A stretch of DNA of 64,000 nt from Ottowia flava. GTDB lineage: Bacteria; Pseudomonadota; Gammaproteobacteria; Burkholderiales; Burkholderiaceae_C. The stretch's first letter is position 1. Every line of letters begins with the position of its first letter. The notes below the pieces were generated by a model. That model worked only from the letters and a program-made list of their open reading frames with translations. It had not been told where the DNA came from and made no database searches. Shown piece by piece: positions 49,960-58,454 of this stretch. Made by a program: the position numbers and the translations under genes. The stretch covers positions 31,181-95,180 of the forward strand of contig NZ_JBHUEJ010000011.1 of assembly GCF_042680565.1 (NCBI RefSeq). Reading direction: 5' to 3'.

Positions 49960-51162
49960 TCAGGGCTTGGCGTCGCCAAAGTCCAGCGGCAGGCCGACGT
50001 AGTTCTCGGCGATGGTGCGCAGACCGGCCTCGGAGTGCATGAGGTAGTCCAGCTCGGCGTTCTGGAACTTGGCGGTGATCTGCTCGTCGTGCGGAAAGCG
50101 GTGCATCAGCTGCGTGAACCACCATGAGAAGCGTTCGGCACGCCAGATGCGGGCCAGGCATTTGCGCGAATAGTCGTCGATGCCGGCTTCGCTCTTGTCC
50201 TTGTAGAAATCGACCAGCGCGTCGTACAGGTACTTCACGTCGGTGGCGGCCAGGTTCAGCCCCTTGGCGCCGGTGGGCGGCACGATGTGACCGGCATCAC
50301 CGGCCAGGAACATGCGGCCAAAGCGCAGCGGCTCGGTGACGAAACTGCGCAGCGGGGCAATGCTCTTTTCGATGCTCGGGCCTGTCACCAGCGTCTCGCG
50401 GGCTTCCTCGTCGAGGCGGAGCTTGAGCTCCTGCCAGAACGCGTCGTCGCTCCATTCCTCGACCTTGTCGGTCAGCGGCACCTGCAGGTAATAGCGGCTG
50501 CGCGTCATGCTGCGCTGGCTGCACAGGGCAAAGCCACGCGGGCTGTTGACGTAGATGAGTTCATCGCACACCGGGGGCGTGTCCGACAGCAGGCCGAGCC
50601 AGCCGAAAGGGTAGACCTTTTCGTATTCGCGGATGGCCGAGCGCGGCGCGCTGGCGCGGCACACGCCGTGAAAGCCATCGCAGCCGGCAATGAAGTCGCA
50701 ATCGATGCGGTGCTCCACGCCGTCCTTCTCGTAGGTGACGTACGGCTTGGCCGTGTCGAAGCCGTGCACGGCGGTGTTCTTGGCTTCGTAAATCGTGGGC
50801 AGCCCGGCGGCGGCGCGCGCTTCCATCAAATCGCGCGTCAGCTCGGTCTGGCCGTAGACCATGACGTTCTTGCCGCCGCTGTACTTGTTCAGATCGACGC
50901 GGTGGCGCTGGCCGCCGTACAGCATCTCGATGCCGCCGTGCACCAGGCCCTCCCTGTGCATGCGTTGCCCCACGCCGGCCTCGTCCATCAGGTCGATGCA
51001 GACCTGCTCCAGGATGCCGGCGCGGATGCGGCCGAGCACGTATTCACCCGACACGCGCTCGACGATCACGGCGTCGATGCCCGCCTTGTGCAGCAGTTGG
51101 CCGAGCAGCAGGCCGGACGGGCCAGCGCCAACGATGGCGACCTGGGTGCGGGTGGTGGACAT
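49960..51162 (-). CDS. pobA: 4-hydroxybenzoate 3-monooxygenase
   Basis: A 400-residue FAD monooxygenase converting 4-hydroxybenzoate to protocatechuate with NADPH and O2. The FAD fold GAGPSGLLLGQLL, RIRAGILEQ, DFIAGCDGFHGVCR and GDAGHIVPPTGAKGLNLA are diagnostic for PobA, and the length is that of the Pseudomonas enzyme. A divergent IclR gene shares its control region, the standard pobA-pobR layout. Protocatechuate ring-cleavage genes are not in this window. Confidence 0.93.
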   Translation of the reverse strand: MSTTRTQVAIVGAGPSGLLLGQLLHKAGIDAVIVERVSGEYVLGRIRAGILEQVCIDLMDEAGVGQRMHREGLVHGGIEMLYGGQRHRVDLNKYSGGKNVMVYGQTELTRDLMEARAAAGLPTIYEAKNTAVHGFDTAKPYVTYEKDGVEHRIDCDFIAGCDGFHGVCRASAPRSAIREYEKVYPFGWLGLLSDTPPVCDELIYVNSPRGFALCSQRSMTRSRYYLQVPLTDKVEEWSDDAFWQELKLRLDEEARETLVTGPSIEKSIAPLRSFVTEPLRFGRMFLAGDAGHIVPPTGAKGLNLAATDVKYLYDALVDFYKDKSEAGIDDYSRKCLARIWRAERFSWWFTQLMHRFPHDEQITAKFQNAELDYLMHSEAGLRTIAENYVGLPLDFGDAKP

Positions 51163-51259
51163 GAAAAAGTCTCCTGGCGATGGGGGTGTTGGCTCGGATC
51201 GAGATCAACCATGGAGCTTACGGAGCCCGGCCGTCTGGCTCCAGAGGCCGCCGACGTGC

Positions 51260-51300
51260 GTTGCGCGATGATCGGCTAGGTTGTGCGATCATCGCGCAAC
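51260..51300. promoter_or_regulatory. Three-half-site IclR-type operator between pobA and the regulator
   Basis: TTGCGCGAT (51261-51269) and TTGTGCGAT (51281-51289) point right, ATCGCGCAA (51291-51299) points left. The outer arms also form a perfect 15-bp inverted repeat (51260-51274 with 51286-51300). A palindrome plus a direct repeat is the layout described for PcaU/PobR operators. The site ends one base before the regulator ATG. Confidence 0.75.
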
Positions 51301-52077
51301 ATGACGCAGATCACGCACGCCGACACGATTGCCGGCCTGGTCAAGGGCTTGGCGGTGCTGGAAAGCTTCGACACCGAGCGCCAGCGCCTGAACGCCACGC
51401 AGGCCGCCCAACGTGCGGGTCTGACGCGGGCGGCGGCGCGGCGCCATTTGCTCACCCTGGCGCATGTGGGCTACCTCGAAACGGACGGCAGCTTTTACTG
51501 GCTGGGTCCGCGCGCGCTCCGGCTGGCGGGCGCCTACCTCGCATCGGCGCGGCTGCCGCGGGTGATCCAGCCCACGCTCAACCGCCTGGCGGCCGAAACG
51601 CAGAACGTGTACTCCGCCGTCGTGCTGGACGGGGACGAGGTGGTCATCATCGCGCGCAGCGCGGGCCTGGCCGGGCCGTCGACACGGCTGCTGGCCTACG
51701 GCATGCACCTGGGCGCGCGCCTGCCGGCGCATGCCACGTCGACCGGGCGCGTGTTGCTGGCCGCGCTGCCGCCGGCCGAACGCACGGCCTGGCTGGCTGG
51801 CCGCCCCCTGCCGCGCCTGACGCCGCGCACCACAACCGAACCCGACGCCTTTCTTGCCTTGCTGGACGCGGTGGCGCACGACGACCACTGCGTGGCCAGC
51901 GAGGAACACGAGTTGGGCGTGCTGGCCGTGGCGGTGCCGCTGCGCAACGCCCAGGGCCGCACCGTGGCGGCGCTGAACGTGATCGTCCCGCCCGACCGCG
52001 CCAGCCCCCAACTGCTGGCGGCCGAGCAGTTGCCTCGGCTGCAGACGGCAGCGCGGGGTTTGCGGGAAATGCTATGA
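51301..52077 (+). CDS. IclR-family regulator (PobR/PcaR type)
   Basis: A 258-residue regulator: N-terminal helix-turn-helix (GLAVLESFDTERQRLNATQAA, GLTRAAARRHLLTL) and an IclR effector domain (RVLLAALPPAERTAWL, SEEHELGVLAVAVPL). It probably activates pobA with 4-hydroxybenzoate and represses itself through the operator abutting its start. ATG 51301 has no Shine-Dalgarno sequence because the operator occupies that space; GTG 51283 inside the operator is an alternative, and leaderless translation is possible. Confidence 0.88.
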   Translation: MTQITHADTIAGLVKGLAVLESFDTERQRLNATQAAQRAGLTRAAARRHLLTLAHVGYLETDGSFYWLGPRALRLAGAYLASARLPRVIQPTLNRLAAETQNVYSAVVLDGDEVVIIARSAGLAGPSTRLLAYGMHLGARLPAHATSTGRVLLAALPPAERTAWLAGRPLPRLTPRTTTEPDAFLALLDAVAHDDHCVASEEHELGVLAVAVPLRNAQGRTVAALNVIVPPDRASPQLLAAEQLPRLQTAARGLREML

Positions 52078-52135
52078 ATAATAGAGCTATCAGCGCAGGC
52101 GGTTGTTGCGCTCAAGGCCAAAAATGCTCTGAGTT
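52074..52135 (-). repeat. Repeat A copy 12, at the end of the IclR gene
   Basis: ATAGAGCTATCAGCGCAGGC, GGTTGTTGCGCTCAAGGCCA, AAAATGCTCTGAG. It begins at the regulator's stop codon and is the first copy to the right of the catabolic region. Confidence 0.8.
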
Positions 52136-52296
52136 GATCGACCGTTGATCTGATTCGTTCGCGCCCAGGGTCGGCGTCATAGTTTGACGACTGATGTGTC
52201 ATTTTCCTGATAGACCCCCAGGGTATGATGTTTCGCGCCGTCGGCATGGGGCCGGTGCGCAGAACCTGAACGAGTACCGAGGGAGATTTGGCAGAT

Positions 52297-53076
52297 ATGA
52301 CAATCAGAATGACGGTGGTCGCCACCGGTGTGGTGGCCCTTTGGCTGGCTGGCTGCAGCGCCACGGGGGGCAGTGGAAGCGGTGTGTCGGCCGACGGCAA
52401 GGTAGGTGCCGTGCTGGACATGGCCAAGGCCGTGACGGTGTCCGAAGACGAACTGAAGAACGCGTCGCTGCAGCTTCGCGCGGCAGAAGACAAGCAGGCG
52501 CGCGTGGCCCCGCCCAAGAACAAATACGCCCAGCGCCTGGAGCGCTTGACGCGCAAGCATCAGAACGAAGACGGCATGACCCTGAACTACAAGGTCTACC
52601 TGAGCCCGCAGGTGAACGCCAACGCGACGCCCGATGGTTCGATCCGCGTCTACAGCGGCCTGATGGACCTGATGAACGACCAGGAAATGCTGGGCATCAT
52701 CGGCCACGAAATCGGTCACGTGAAGCTGGGCCACAGCATGAGCGCCATGCGCACCGCGTACATGGCCTCGGCCGGACGCAAGGCAGCTGCCAGCTCGCGC
52801 GGCGCGGGTGGCGCGCTGGCCGCGTCGGAGTTGGGCGAAATGGGTGAGGCGCTGGTCAACAGCCAGTTCTCGCAAAGCCAGGAAACCTCGTCGGACGATT
52901 ACGGCCTGGCCTTCATGAAAAAGCACGGCTACAACGTCAAGGCCATGGAATCGGCCTTCCGCAAGCTGGAAGCGCAGCGCAACGGCAAGAAAGCCAGCGC
53001 CATGGAAAACATGATGTCCACGCACCCGGATCCGGGCGCCCGCGCCGACCGCATGCGCGACATGGCTTCCAAGTAA
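52297..53076 (+). CDS. M48 family metalloprotease lipoprotein
   Basis: A 259-residue zinc protease with lipoprotein signal ending LWLAG-Cys20 and the gluzincin motif HEIGH (His137, Glu138, His141); the third ligand Glu is in QSQETSSDDYG. It resembles LoiP/YcaL-type periplasmic M48 proteases involved in outer-membrane quality control. ATG 52297 is preferred over TTG 52288 because GGGAG lies at good distance. A strong terminator follows. Confidence 0.88.
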   Translation: MTIRMTVVATGVVALWLAGCSATGGSGSGVSADGKVGAVLDMAKAVTVSEDELKNASLQLRAAEDKQARVAPPKNKYAQRLERLTRKHQNEDGMTLNYKVYLSPQVNANATPDGSIRVYSGLMDLMNDQEMLGIIGHEIGHVKLGHSMSAMRTAYMASAGRKAAASSRGAGGALAASELGEMGEALVNSQFSQSQETSSDDYGLAFMKKHGYNVKAMESAFRKLEAQRNGKKASAMENMMSTHPDPGARADRMRDMASK

Positions 53077-53103
53077 GCTGATCGCAGGCAACCCGCCTAA
53101 ACT

Positions 53104-53131
53104 GAAAAGCGCCCCGCGGGGCGCTTTTCTT
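53104..53131 (+). terminator. Terminator after the M48 protease gene
   Basis: AAAAGCGCCCC and GGGGCGCTTTT form an 11-bp stem around a two-base centre, with T-rich flanks on both strands. It may serve both this gene and the convergent transporter operon. Confidence 0.88.
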
Positions 53132-53181
53132 TTGATAGCAGCTTGCGCTGGTCTGAGTAGGGCTGGCAGTCGATTTGGCTT
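53130..53181 (-). repeat. Repeat A copy 13, touching the end of the LivF-like gene
   Basis: TTTTGATAGCAGCTTGCGCT, GGTCTGAGTAGGGCTGGCAG. It fills the space between the terminator and the stop codon of the LivF-like gene. Confidence 0.8.
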
Positions 53182-53990
53182 TAAACGCCGAGGTGTTGGG
53201 TCAGCAACTGAGGCTGCTCGATCAGCGCCGCAGACGTGCCTTCAAACACCACCTCGCCCTTGACCAGGATGACATTGCGGTCGGTCACCTGGGTCACGTG
53301 CTTCCAGTTCTTGTCGACGATCACGCTGCTGATGCCGCTGTCGCGGATCACGTCGCAGATGCGCCAGATCTCGCGCGCGATCAGCGGTGCCAGGCCTTCG
53401 GTGGCTTCGTCCAGGATCAGCACGTCGGGGTTGGTCATCAGCGCGCGGCCGATGGTCAGCATCTGCTGCTCGCCGCCCGACAACTGCTGGCCTCCGTGGT
53501 TCAGGCGTTCCTTCAGGCGGGGGAAGGTTTCCAGCACCCGGTCGTAGGTCCAGTCGCGCTGGCCGCGCGTGCCGGGACGGGCGGCCATCTTCAGGTTTTC
53601 AACGACGCTCAGGTTGCCGAAGATGCCACGGCCTTCGGGCACGTAGGCCACGCCCAGCTGGGCGATTTCATACGGTGCGCGGCCCGTCATGGGTTTGCCC
53701 ATCACCAGCACGCCGCCGCGGCGCGGCTTGACCAGCCCCATGATGGACTTGAGCAGGGTGCTCTTGCCCATGCCGTTGCGGCCCATCAGGCCGATGGTCT
53801 CGCCGCGGCGCACCATGAAGTTCACACCCTTGAGGATGTGGCTGGCGCCGTAGTAGCTGTGCAGGTCGATCGCGTGGATCAGCAGGTTGGGGTCGTGCCC
53901 GTGCCGCTGCGTGGGCGCGCGGTTCTGCGAGCGCGGGGCCAGCGGATCGTTCGGGTCGTCGGCCAGGTTGGCGTTGGATTGGGTGGCCAT
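53181..53990 (-). CDS. ABC transporter ATP-binding protein (LivF-like), second system
   Basis: A 269-residue ATPase: Walker A GRNGMGKST, signature LSGGEQQMLTIGRAL, Walker B VLILDEATEGLAP. The ~30-residue N-terminal extension (ANLADDPNDPLAPRSQNRAP) is unusual for LivF. Last gene of a second Liv-type operon (56-58 kb to 53 kb). The substrate is not evident; the binding protein resembles those for aromatic or branched-chain substrates. Confidence 0.9.
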   Translation of the reverse strand: MATQSNANLADDPNDPLAPRSQNRAPTQRHGHDPNLLIHAIDLHSYYGASHILKGVNFMVRRGETIGLMGRNGMGKSTLLKSIMGLVKPRRGGVLVMGKPMTGRAPYEIAQLGVAYVPEGRGIFGNLSVVENLKMAARPGTRGQRDWTYDRVLETFPRLKERLNHGGQQLSGGEQQMLTIGRALMTNPDVLILDEATEGLAPLIAREIWRICDVIRDSGISSVIVDKNWKHVTQVTDRNVILVKGEVVFEGTSAALIEQPQLLTQHLGV

Positions 53991-53992
53991 GC

Positions 53993-54754
53993 TCAGTGTT
54001 CCTCGCCCAGGTAGGCCGCCTGGACACCGCGGTCGGCGCGGATGGCGGCGGGCTCGCCGCTGGCAATGACGGTGCCGTTGACCATCACCGTGAGGTGGTC
54101 GGCCAGCGCGAAGATCGCGTCAATGTCGTGCTCGACGAGCATCATGGCGTGCTGGGGCTTCAGGCGCAGCAGCAACTCGACCATGCGTTCGGCCTCGGCC
54201 ACGCCCATGCCGGCCAGCGGCTCGTCCAGCAGCAGCACCTGCGGGTCGGTGGCCAGCGTCATGGCGATCTCGAGCTGGCGCTGCTCGCCGTGGCTGGCGG
54301 CCCCGGCGATGAAGTGCCGGCGGGCGGTCAGGCCAGCCAGTTCCAGCGCTTTTTCGGCGCGTTCGTTGACGCTGCGGTCGCGGCTGGCGTCCTGCAGCCA
54401 GCGCACCGGGTTCCAGGGCTGCTGCGGCGCGCGCGACTGGGCGGCCAGGCGCACGTTTTCCCACACGGTGAAAGGCAGGAAGATGTTGGTCTTCTGGTAG
54501 CTGCGGCCCAGGCCGCGGCGCGAGATCTGTTCGGGCGATGACTTGGTGACGTCGTGCTCGCCCAGCAAAATCGTGCCGGACGTTGGCGGCAAGTCGCCCG
54601 AGAGCAGGTTGGTCAACGTGGATTTGCCCGCGCCGTTGGGCCCGATGACCACGTGGATGCGGTCGCGCCACAGGTCAACCGACACGTCGTTGACCGCGGC
54701 CAGGCCGCCGAAGCGCTTGGTCAGGTGGCTGGCGCGCAGCAGCACTTCACTCAT
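53993..54754 (-). CDS. ABC transporter ATP-binding protein (LivG-like), second system
   Basis: A 253-residue ATPase: Walker A GPNGAGKST, RRGLGRSYQKTNIF (LivG Q-loop), a signature degenerated to SHGEQRQLEIAMTLA, and Walker B VLLLDEPLAGMG. ATG 54752-54754 overlaps the end of the LivM-like gene by eight bases, and only two bases separate it from the LivF-like gene. Confidence 0.9.
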   Translation of the reverse strand: MSEVLLRASHLTKRFGGLAAVNDVSVDLWRDRIHVVIGPNGAGKSTLTNLLSGDLPPTSGTILLGEHDVTKSSPEQISRRGLGRSYQKTNIFLPFTVWENVRLAAQSRAPQQPWNPVRWLQDASRDRSVNERAEKALELAGLTARRHFIAGAASHGEQRQLEIAMTLATDPQVLLLDEPLAGMGVAEAERMVELLLRLKPQHAMMLVEHDIDAIFALADHLTVMVNGTVIASGEPAAIRADRGVQAAYLGEEH

Positions 54755-55775
54755 GCTCGGCCTCCTTGCGGCGGCTGAACTGGCTGACCAGGCCCAGCAG
54801 GCCGCGCGGCGCGAAGACGATAACGGCGACGATGAACAGGCCCATCCACAGCTGCCAGTGCTTGCCGGTGTTGAAGCTGCCGATGGAGGGCAGGTCCTTG
54901 AACAGCTCCAGCATGAATTCGAACGCGAAGGCCCCCACGATGGCACCGGCAAAGTTGCCCATGCCACCCAGGATCACCATCATGATGGCGTGCGCGCTCA
55001 TGTGGAAACCCATCAGCTCGGGGTTGACGAAGCCGGTCTGCGCGCCCCAGAGGTAACCTGCCAGACCCGCGAGCGCGCCGGCCAGCGTGAACGCCGTCAG
55101 CTTGTAGCTGAAGGTGCCGTAGCCGACGGCGCGCATGCGGTGCTCGTTGACGCGCACACCAGCCAGCGCGCGGCCGAACGGGCTCCAGAGCACACGGCGC
55201 AGGAAGGCGTACACGGCGATCAGCATGGCCAGCACGAAGTAGTAGAAGACGCGCTTGTTTTCCAGGTCGAACAGGCCGGCGTCGGGCTTGAAGTTGATGT
55301 AGACGCCGTCCGAGCCGCCCAGCTTGAGCGCGAAATCGCCAAACAGCCTCAGCTCCTTGTTGTCGAACACCAGGAAGAACAGCATCTGGGCGAACGCCAT
55401 CGTCACCATGATGAAGTAGATGCCGCGCGTGCGCACCACGAAGAAGCCGATGATTAGCGCCGCCAGGCCCGATGCCAGCACGGCCACCGGCAGCGACCAC
55501 CACAGGCTGATCGGCCCGTTGTCGGACGACACCAGGGCCAGCGCGTAGCCGCCCAGGCCGAAGAAGGCGGCGTGACCCAGCGACACCAGGCCGGTGACGC
55601 CCTGCAGCAGGTCGAGGCTCATCGCAAGGATGGCCAGGATCATCATCCGCGTGACCATCTGCTGGTAGAAGTCGCTGCCAACCAAGGGGAAGACCGCCAG
55701 CGCGATCAGGCCCAGCGCCAACACCACCTGCACGCTGCGCGGCAGGGTTTCCAGATGCGATTGCGCTGCACTCAT
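54747..55775 (-). CDS. Branched-chain-type ABC permease (LivM-like), second system
   Basis: A 342-residue permease with LivM motifs LLQGVTGLVSLGHAAFFGLG and SPFGRALAGVRVNEHRMRAVG. It overlaps the LivG-like gene. A 184-nt gap, unusual in this otherwise tight operon, separates it from livH and is largely filled by repeat B copy 2. Confidence 0.9.
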   Translation of the reverse strand: MSAAQSHLETLPRSVQVVLALGLIALAVFPLVGSDFYQQMVTRMMILAILAMSLDLLQGVTGLVSLGHAAFFGLGGYALALVSSDNGPISLWWSLPVAVLASGLAALIIGFFVVRTRGIYFIMVTMAFAQMLFFLVFDNKELRLFGDFALKLGGSDGVYINFKPDAGLFDLENKRVFYYFVLAMLIAVYAFLRRVLWSPFGRALAGVRVNEHRMRAVGYGTFSYKLTAFTLAGALAGLAGYLWGAQTGFVNPELMGFHMSAHAIMMVILGGMGNFAGAIVGAFAFEFMLELFKDLPSIGSFNTGKHWQLWMGLFIVAVIVFAPRGLLGLVSQFSRRKEAEHE

Positions 55776-55877
55776 GCGTCGCGACCCCATAGGTCAAAGA
55801 GGGCAACGCCGCTATCGGATCGCGCACGCGCCACGTGACGCGCTGCAGCGATGCAAGGGGACAAGCCAGGCCGGCGC

Positions 55878-55953
55878 CGGGCCGCTCCCAAGGCGGCCTG
55901 AGCCCCCTCGGGGGGCAGCGCACCCTGCGAAGCAGGGGAGCGTGGGGGCTGCA
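55878..55953 (+). repeat. Repeat B copy 2, between livH and livM
   Basis: CCGGCGCCGGGCCG, AGCCCCCTCGGGGGGCAGCG, ACCCTGCGAAGCAGGGG, AGCGTGGGGGCT. Two nested inverted repeats (CCCCCTCGGGGG and CCCTGCGAAGCAGGG) make it strongly foldable in the operon mRNA. Homologous to the copy inside the phosphomutase gene. Confidence 0.82.
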
Positions 55954-55959
55954 TGTTTT

Positions 55960-56823
55960 TCATTGCTTGAACAGTCCTTCCGGCTTCCACAACAGGACTG
56001 CCGCCATCAACATGTAGACCAGCATGCCGGCCACGTGGGGCAACAGCACCTTGCCGAACGTGTCGACGAACCCGACCAGCAGGGCGGCGATGAGCGCACC
56101 GCGCACCGAACCAATGCCGCCGATCACCACCACGACGAAGCACATGATCAGCACCGACGAGCCCATGTTGGGGTAGACGCTGGAAATGGGCGCGGCGATC
56201 ATGCCGGCCACTGAGGCCAGCGCGACACCGATGGCGAACACCACCGCGTGGATCAGCTTGATGTTGATGCCCAGCGACTCGGTCATGTCGCGGTTGAAGG
56301 CGCCTGCGCGGATTTTCATGCCCAGTCGAGTCTTGTTGATCAGCAGATACAGCCCGATGGCCAGCAGCACGCACACGCCCATCATGAACAGGCGGTACAC
56401 GGGATAAGACAGCGTATCGGTCAGCGGGATCGAGCCCGACAGCAATGCGGGAATGGCCACGCCATGCACATCGTCGCCCCAAAGCAGCGAGCGCATCTCT
56501 TCAAAGATGTAGATCAGACCGAACGTGAGCAGCACCTGGTCGAGGTGGTCTCGGTGGTAGAAGTAGCGGAACAGCACGCGCTCGAGCACCAGCCCGAACA
56601 CCACCGACAGCAGCGTGCCCACGATGATCGCGGCGGTGAAGCTGCCCAGATGGCTGGACAGCGAAAATGCCAGGTAGGCCCCCAGCATGTAGAAGCTGCC
56701 GTGCGCCAGGTTCACCACGCCCATGATGCCGAAGATCAAGGTCAGGCCGGCCGCCAGCATGAACAGCAGCAGGCCGTACTGCACGCTGTTGAGCGTCTGG
56801 ATCAGAAAATTCGCGAAGTCCAC
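55960..56823 (-). CDS. Branched-chain-type ABC permease (LivH-like), second system
   Basis: A 287-residue permease beginning NFLIQTLNSVQYGLLLFMLA and carrying the LivH pattern GLTLIFGIMGVVNLAHGSFY and KTRLGMKIRAGAFNRDMTES. It lies just downstream of the binding-protein gene, beyond a terminator-like hairpin that may reduce readthrough to the permease genes. Confidence 0.9.
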   Translation of the reverse strand: MDFANFLIQTLNSVQYGLLLFMLAAGLTLIFGIMGVVNLAHGSFYMLGAYLAFSLSSHLGSFTAAIIVGTLLSVVFGLVLERVLFRYFYHRDHLDQVLLTFGLIYIFEEMRSLLWGDDVHGVAIPALLSGSIPLTDTLSYPVYRLFMMGVCVLLAIGLYLLINKTRLGMKIRAGAFNRDMTESLGINIKLIHAVVFAIGVALASVAGMIAAPISSVYPNMGSSVLIMCFVVVVIGGIGSVRGALIAALLVGFVDTFGKVLLPHVAGMLVYMLMAAVLLWKPEGLFKQ

Positions 56824-56854
56824 AGGTGCGTTCCGTTGGGCCGGATCGGCCGGT

Positions 56855-56883
56855 CAAAAAAAACGGCGGATGCTTCCGCCGTC
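56855..56883 (-). terminator. Terminator or attenuating hairpin after the binding-protein gene
   Basis: On the minus strand ACGGCGGA, AGCA, TCCGCCGT is followed by eight T (plus-strand A run 56856-56863). It lies between the binding-protein gene and its permeases, a common way to make more binding protein than membrane components. Confidence 0.85.
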
Positions 56884-56902
56884 TTGCTGACGCGCGCGGC
56901 GA

Positions 56903-58108
56903 TCACGCCAGCTTGCAGCCGGCCCCCGAGTCTGCCAGAGCCTTGGCGGCGACACCGAGCACCTTGTTGTCGCCTTTTTCGACCACGCGCAGGTAGATGT
57001 CCTGCACCGGGTTGTGGGCCTTGCTCATGGTCCACTTGCCGCGCGGGCTGTCGATGACGGCCGATTCCATGGCTTTGTACAGCGCCGCCTTGTTCGACAT
57101 GTCGCCCTTGACGGCCGCCAGGCCTTGCACCAGCAATTGGCCGGAGTCGTAGCCTTGCACGGCGTACACGTCGGGCTGCAGCTTGAACTGCTGGGCGTAG
57201 GCGTCGCGGAACTGCTTGTTGCGCGGCGTGTCGAGCGAGTCGGCGTAGTGCAGCGTGGAGTACACGCCTTCGGCGGCGGGGCCGGCGGCCTGGATCACGC
57301 CTTCGGTCAGGAAGCCCGAGCCGTACAGCGGAATCTTGCCCTGCAGACCGGCAGCGGCGTAATCGCGCATGAATTTGGCCGCACCCGCGCCGGCGAAGAA
57401 GCAGGCAACAGCGTCGGGCTTGAGGCTGGCGATCTCGGTCAGCAGCGCCTGGAATTCGACGTTCGGGAAGGGCAGGCCGAGTTCCTTGACGATGGTGCCG
57501 CCGGCCTTGGTGTAGCTTTCCTTGAAGCCCTCGAAGGCCTCGTCACCGGCCGCGTATTTCCAGGTGATCCACACGGCCTTCTTCAGGCCCTTGTCCATCA
57601 TGGGCTTGCCCAGCGCCATGGTGGGCTGGCTGTTGGTGAAGCTGGTGCGGAAGACGTTGACCGCGCACAGTCCGCGCGTGGCCGCGTGCACGCCGGCATT
57701 GGGGATGATGTTCAACACGCCGGAGTCGCGCGCCACTTTCTGGATGCCCATCTGCACGCCCGAGTGCACCGTGCCGATCAGCACGTCCACCTTGTCGCGC
57801 TGGACCAGCTTCTGCGCGTTTTCAACGCCTTTGGAGGGTTCCGATTCGTCGTCGACCTTGACCCATTCGATCTCGCGGCCACCCAACTTGCCGCCTTTTT
57901 CGGCGATGGCCATGCGCACACCGTTTTCGATGGCGACGCCCAGCTGGGCGAAGGTGCCGGTGTAGGGCAGCATGAAGCCGATCTTGATCTTGTTGCCTTG
58001 CGCGCGAACGATTTCAGGCAGCAGCAGGCCGGAGGAGCTGGCCCCGACCACGGCGGCGCTGCGAGACAGCATGAGGCGGCGGTTGAGCGCACGGGTGGTG
58101 TGGGTCAT
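56903..58108 (-). CDS. Periplasmic binding protein of second Liv-type ABC transporter
   Basis: A 401-residue type I binding protein. The N-terminus has LNRRLMLSRSAAVVGAS, a twin-arginine-like signal, ending near VRAQG. The mature part has KIGFMLPYTGTFAQLG, GTVHSGVQMGI, VWITWKYAAGDEAFEG and a ligand-site YGSGFLTEGV. It heads the second transporter operon. Proteins of this group in Burkholderiales carry branched-chain amino acids or aromatic acids; the ligand is unknown. Confidence 0.88.
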   Translation of the reverse strand: MTHTTRALNRRLMLSRSAAVVGASSSGLLLPEIVRAQGNKIKIGFMLPYTGTFAQLGVAIENGVRMAIAEKGGKLGGREIEWVKVDDESEPSKGVENAQKLVQRDKVDVLIGTVHSGVQMGIQKVARDSGVLNIIPNAGVHAATRGLCAVNVFRTSFTNSQPTMALGKPMMDKGLKKAVWITWKYAAGDEAFEGFKESYTKAGGTIVKELGLPFPNVEFQALLTEIASLKPDAVACFFAGAGAAKFMRDYAAAGLQGKIPLYGSGFLTEGVIQAAGPAAEGVYSTLHYADSLDTPRNKQFRDAYAQQFKLQPDVYAVQGYDSGQLLVQGLAAVKGDMSNKAALYKAMESAVIDSPRGKWTMSKAHNPVQDIYLRVVEKGDNKVLGVAAKALADSGAGCKLA

Positions 58109-58454
58109 GCAAAACTCCTTTAGGTGTCAAGTAATGGCGACATTGTGGGGCAGCAGGAGGGGCTCGTATGCCCCGACTTTCCCTGAGAGCCCACGCGACT
58201 GCGTCTTCCAGTACACCTTAAATATGAATTAAAGTGCCTGTTAAGTGGCAGTATAGTGCGCAGTGTCGGGGAAAAATCTAGGGTTTACCCAAAGATTGAT
58301 CCGATCAAGTCGACTGGCGGACGGTCCCTTTGGGGCCGTCACTTCCCGGAAAGGCGAAACCCCAGTCGTTGCGCTGGCCGCCAAACGGGAAAGGGTCTCG
58401 TTGGTTGGCGGGCTTGCTCGACAAAGCGGCCGCGCCGACCGTGAGCCTGCGATC
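58109..58454. other. 346-nt intergenic region with promoter-like AT-rich segment
   Basis: Holds the upstream region of the binding-protein gene. The AT-rich part at ~58213-58252 has a candidate minus-strand -35 (TTAACA) and an imperfect dyad AGTGCC-N8-GGCAGT (58233-58252) that could be an operator. The rest (58260-58454), downstream of the FAD oxidoreductase gene, shows no convincing gene. Confidence 0.45.
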
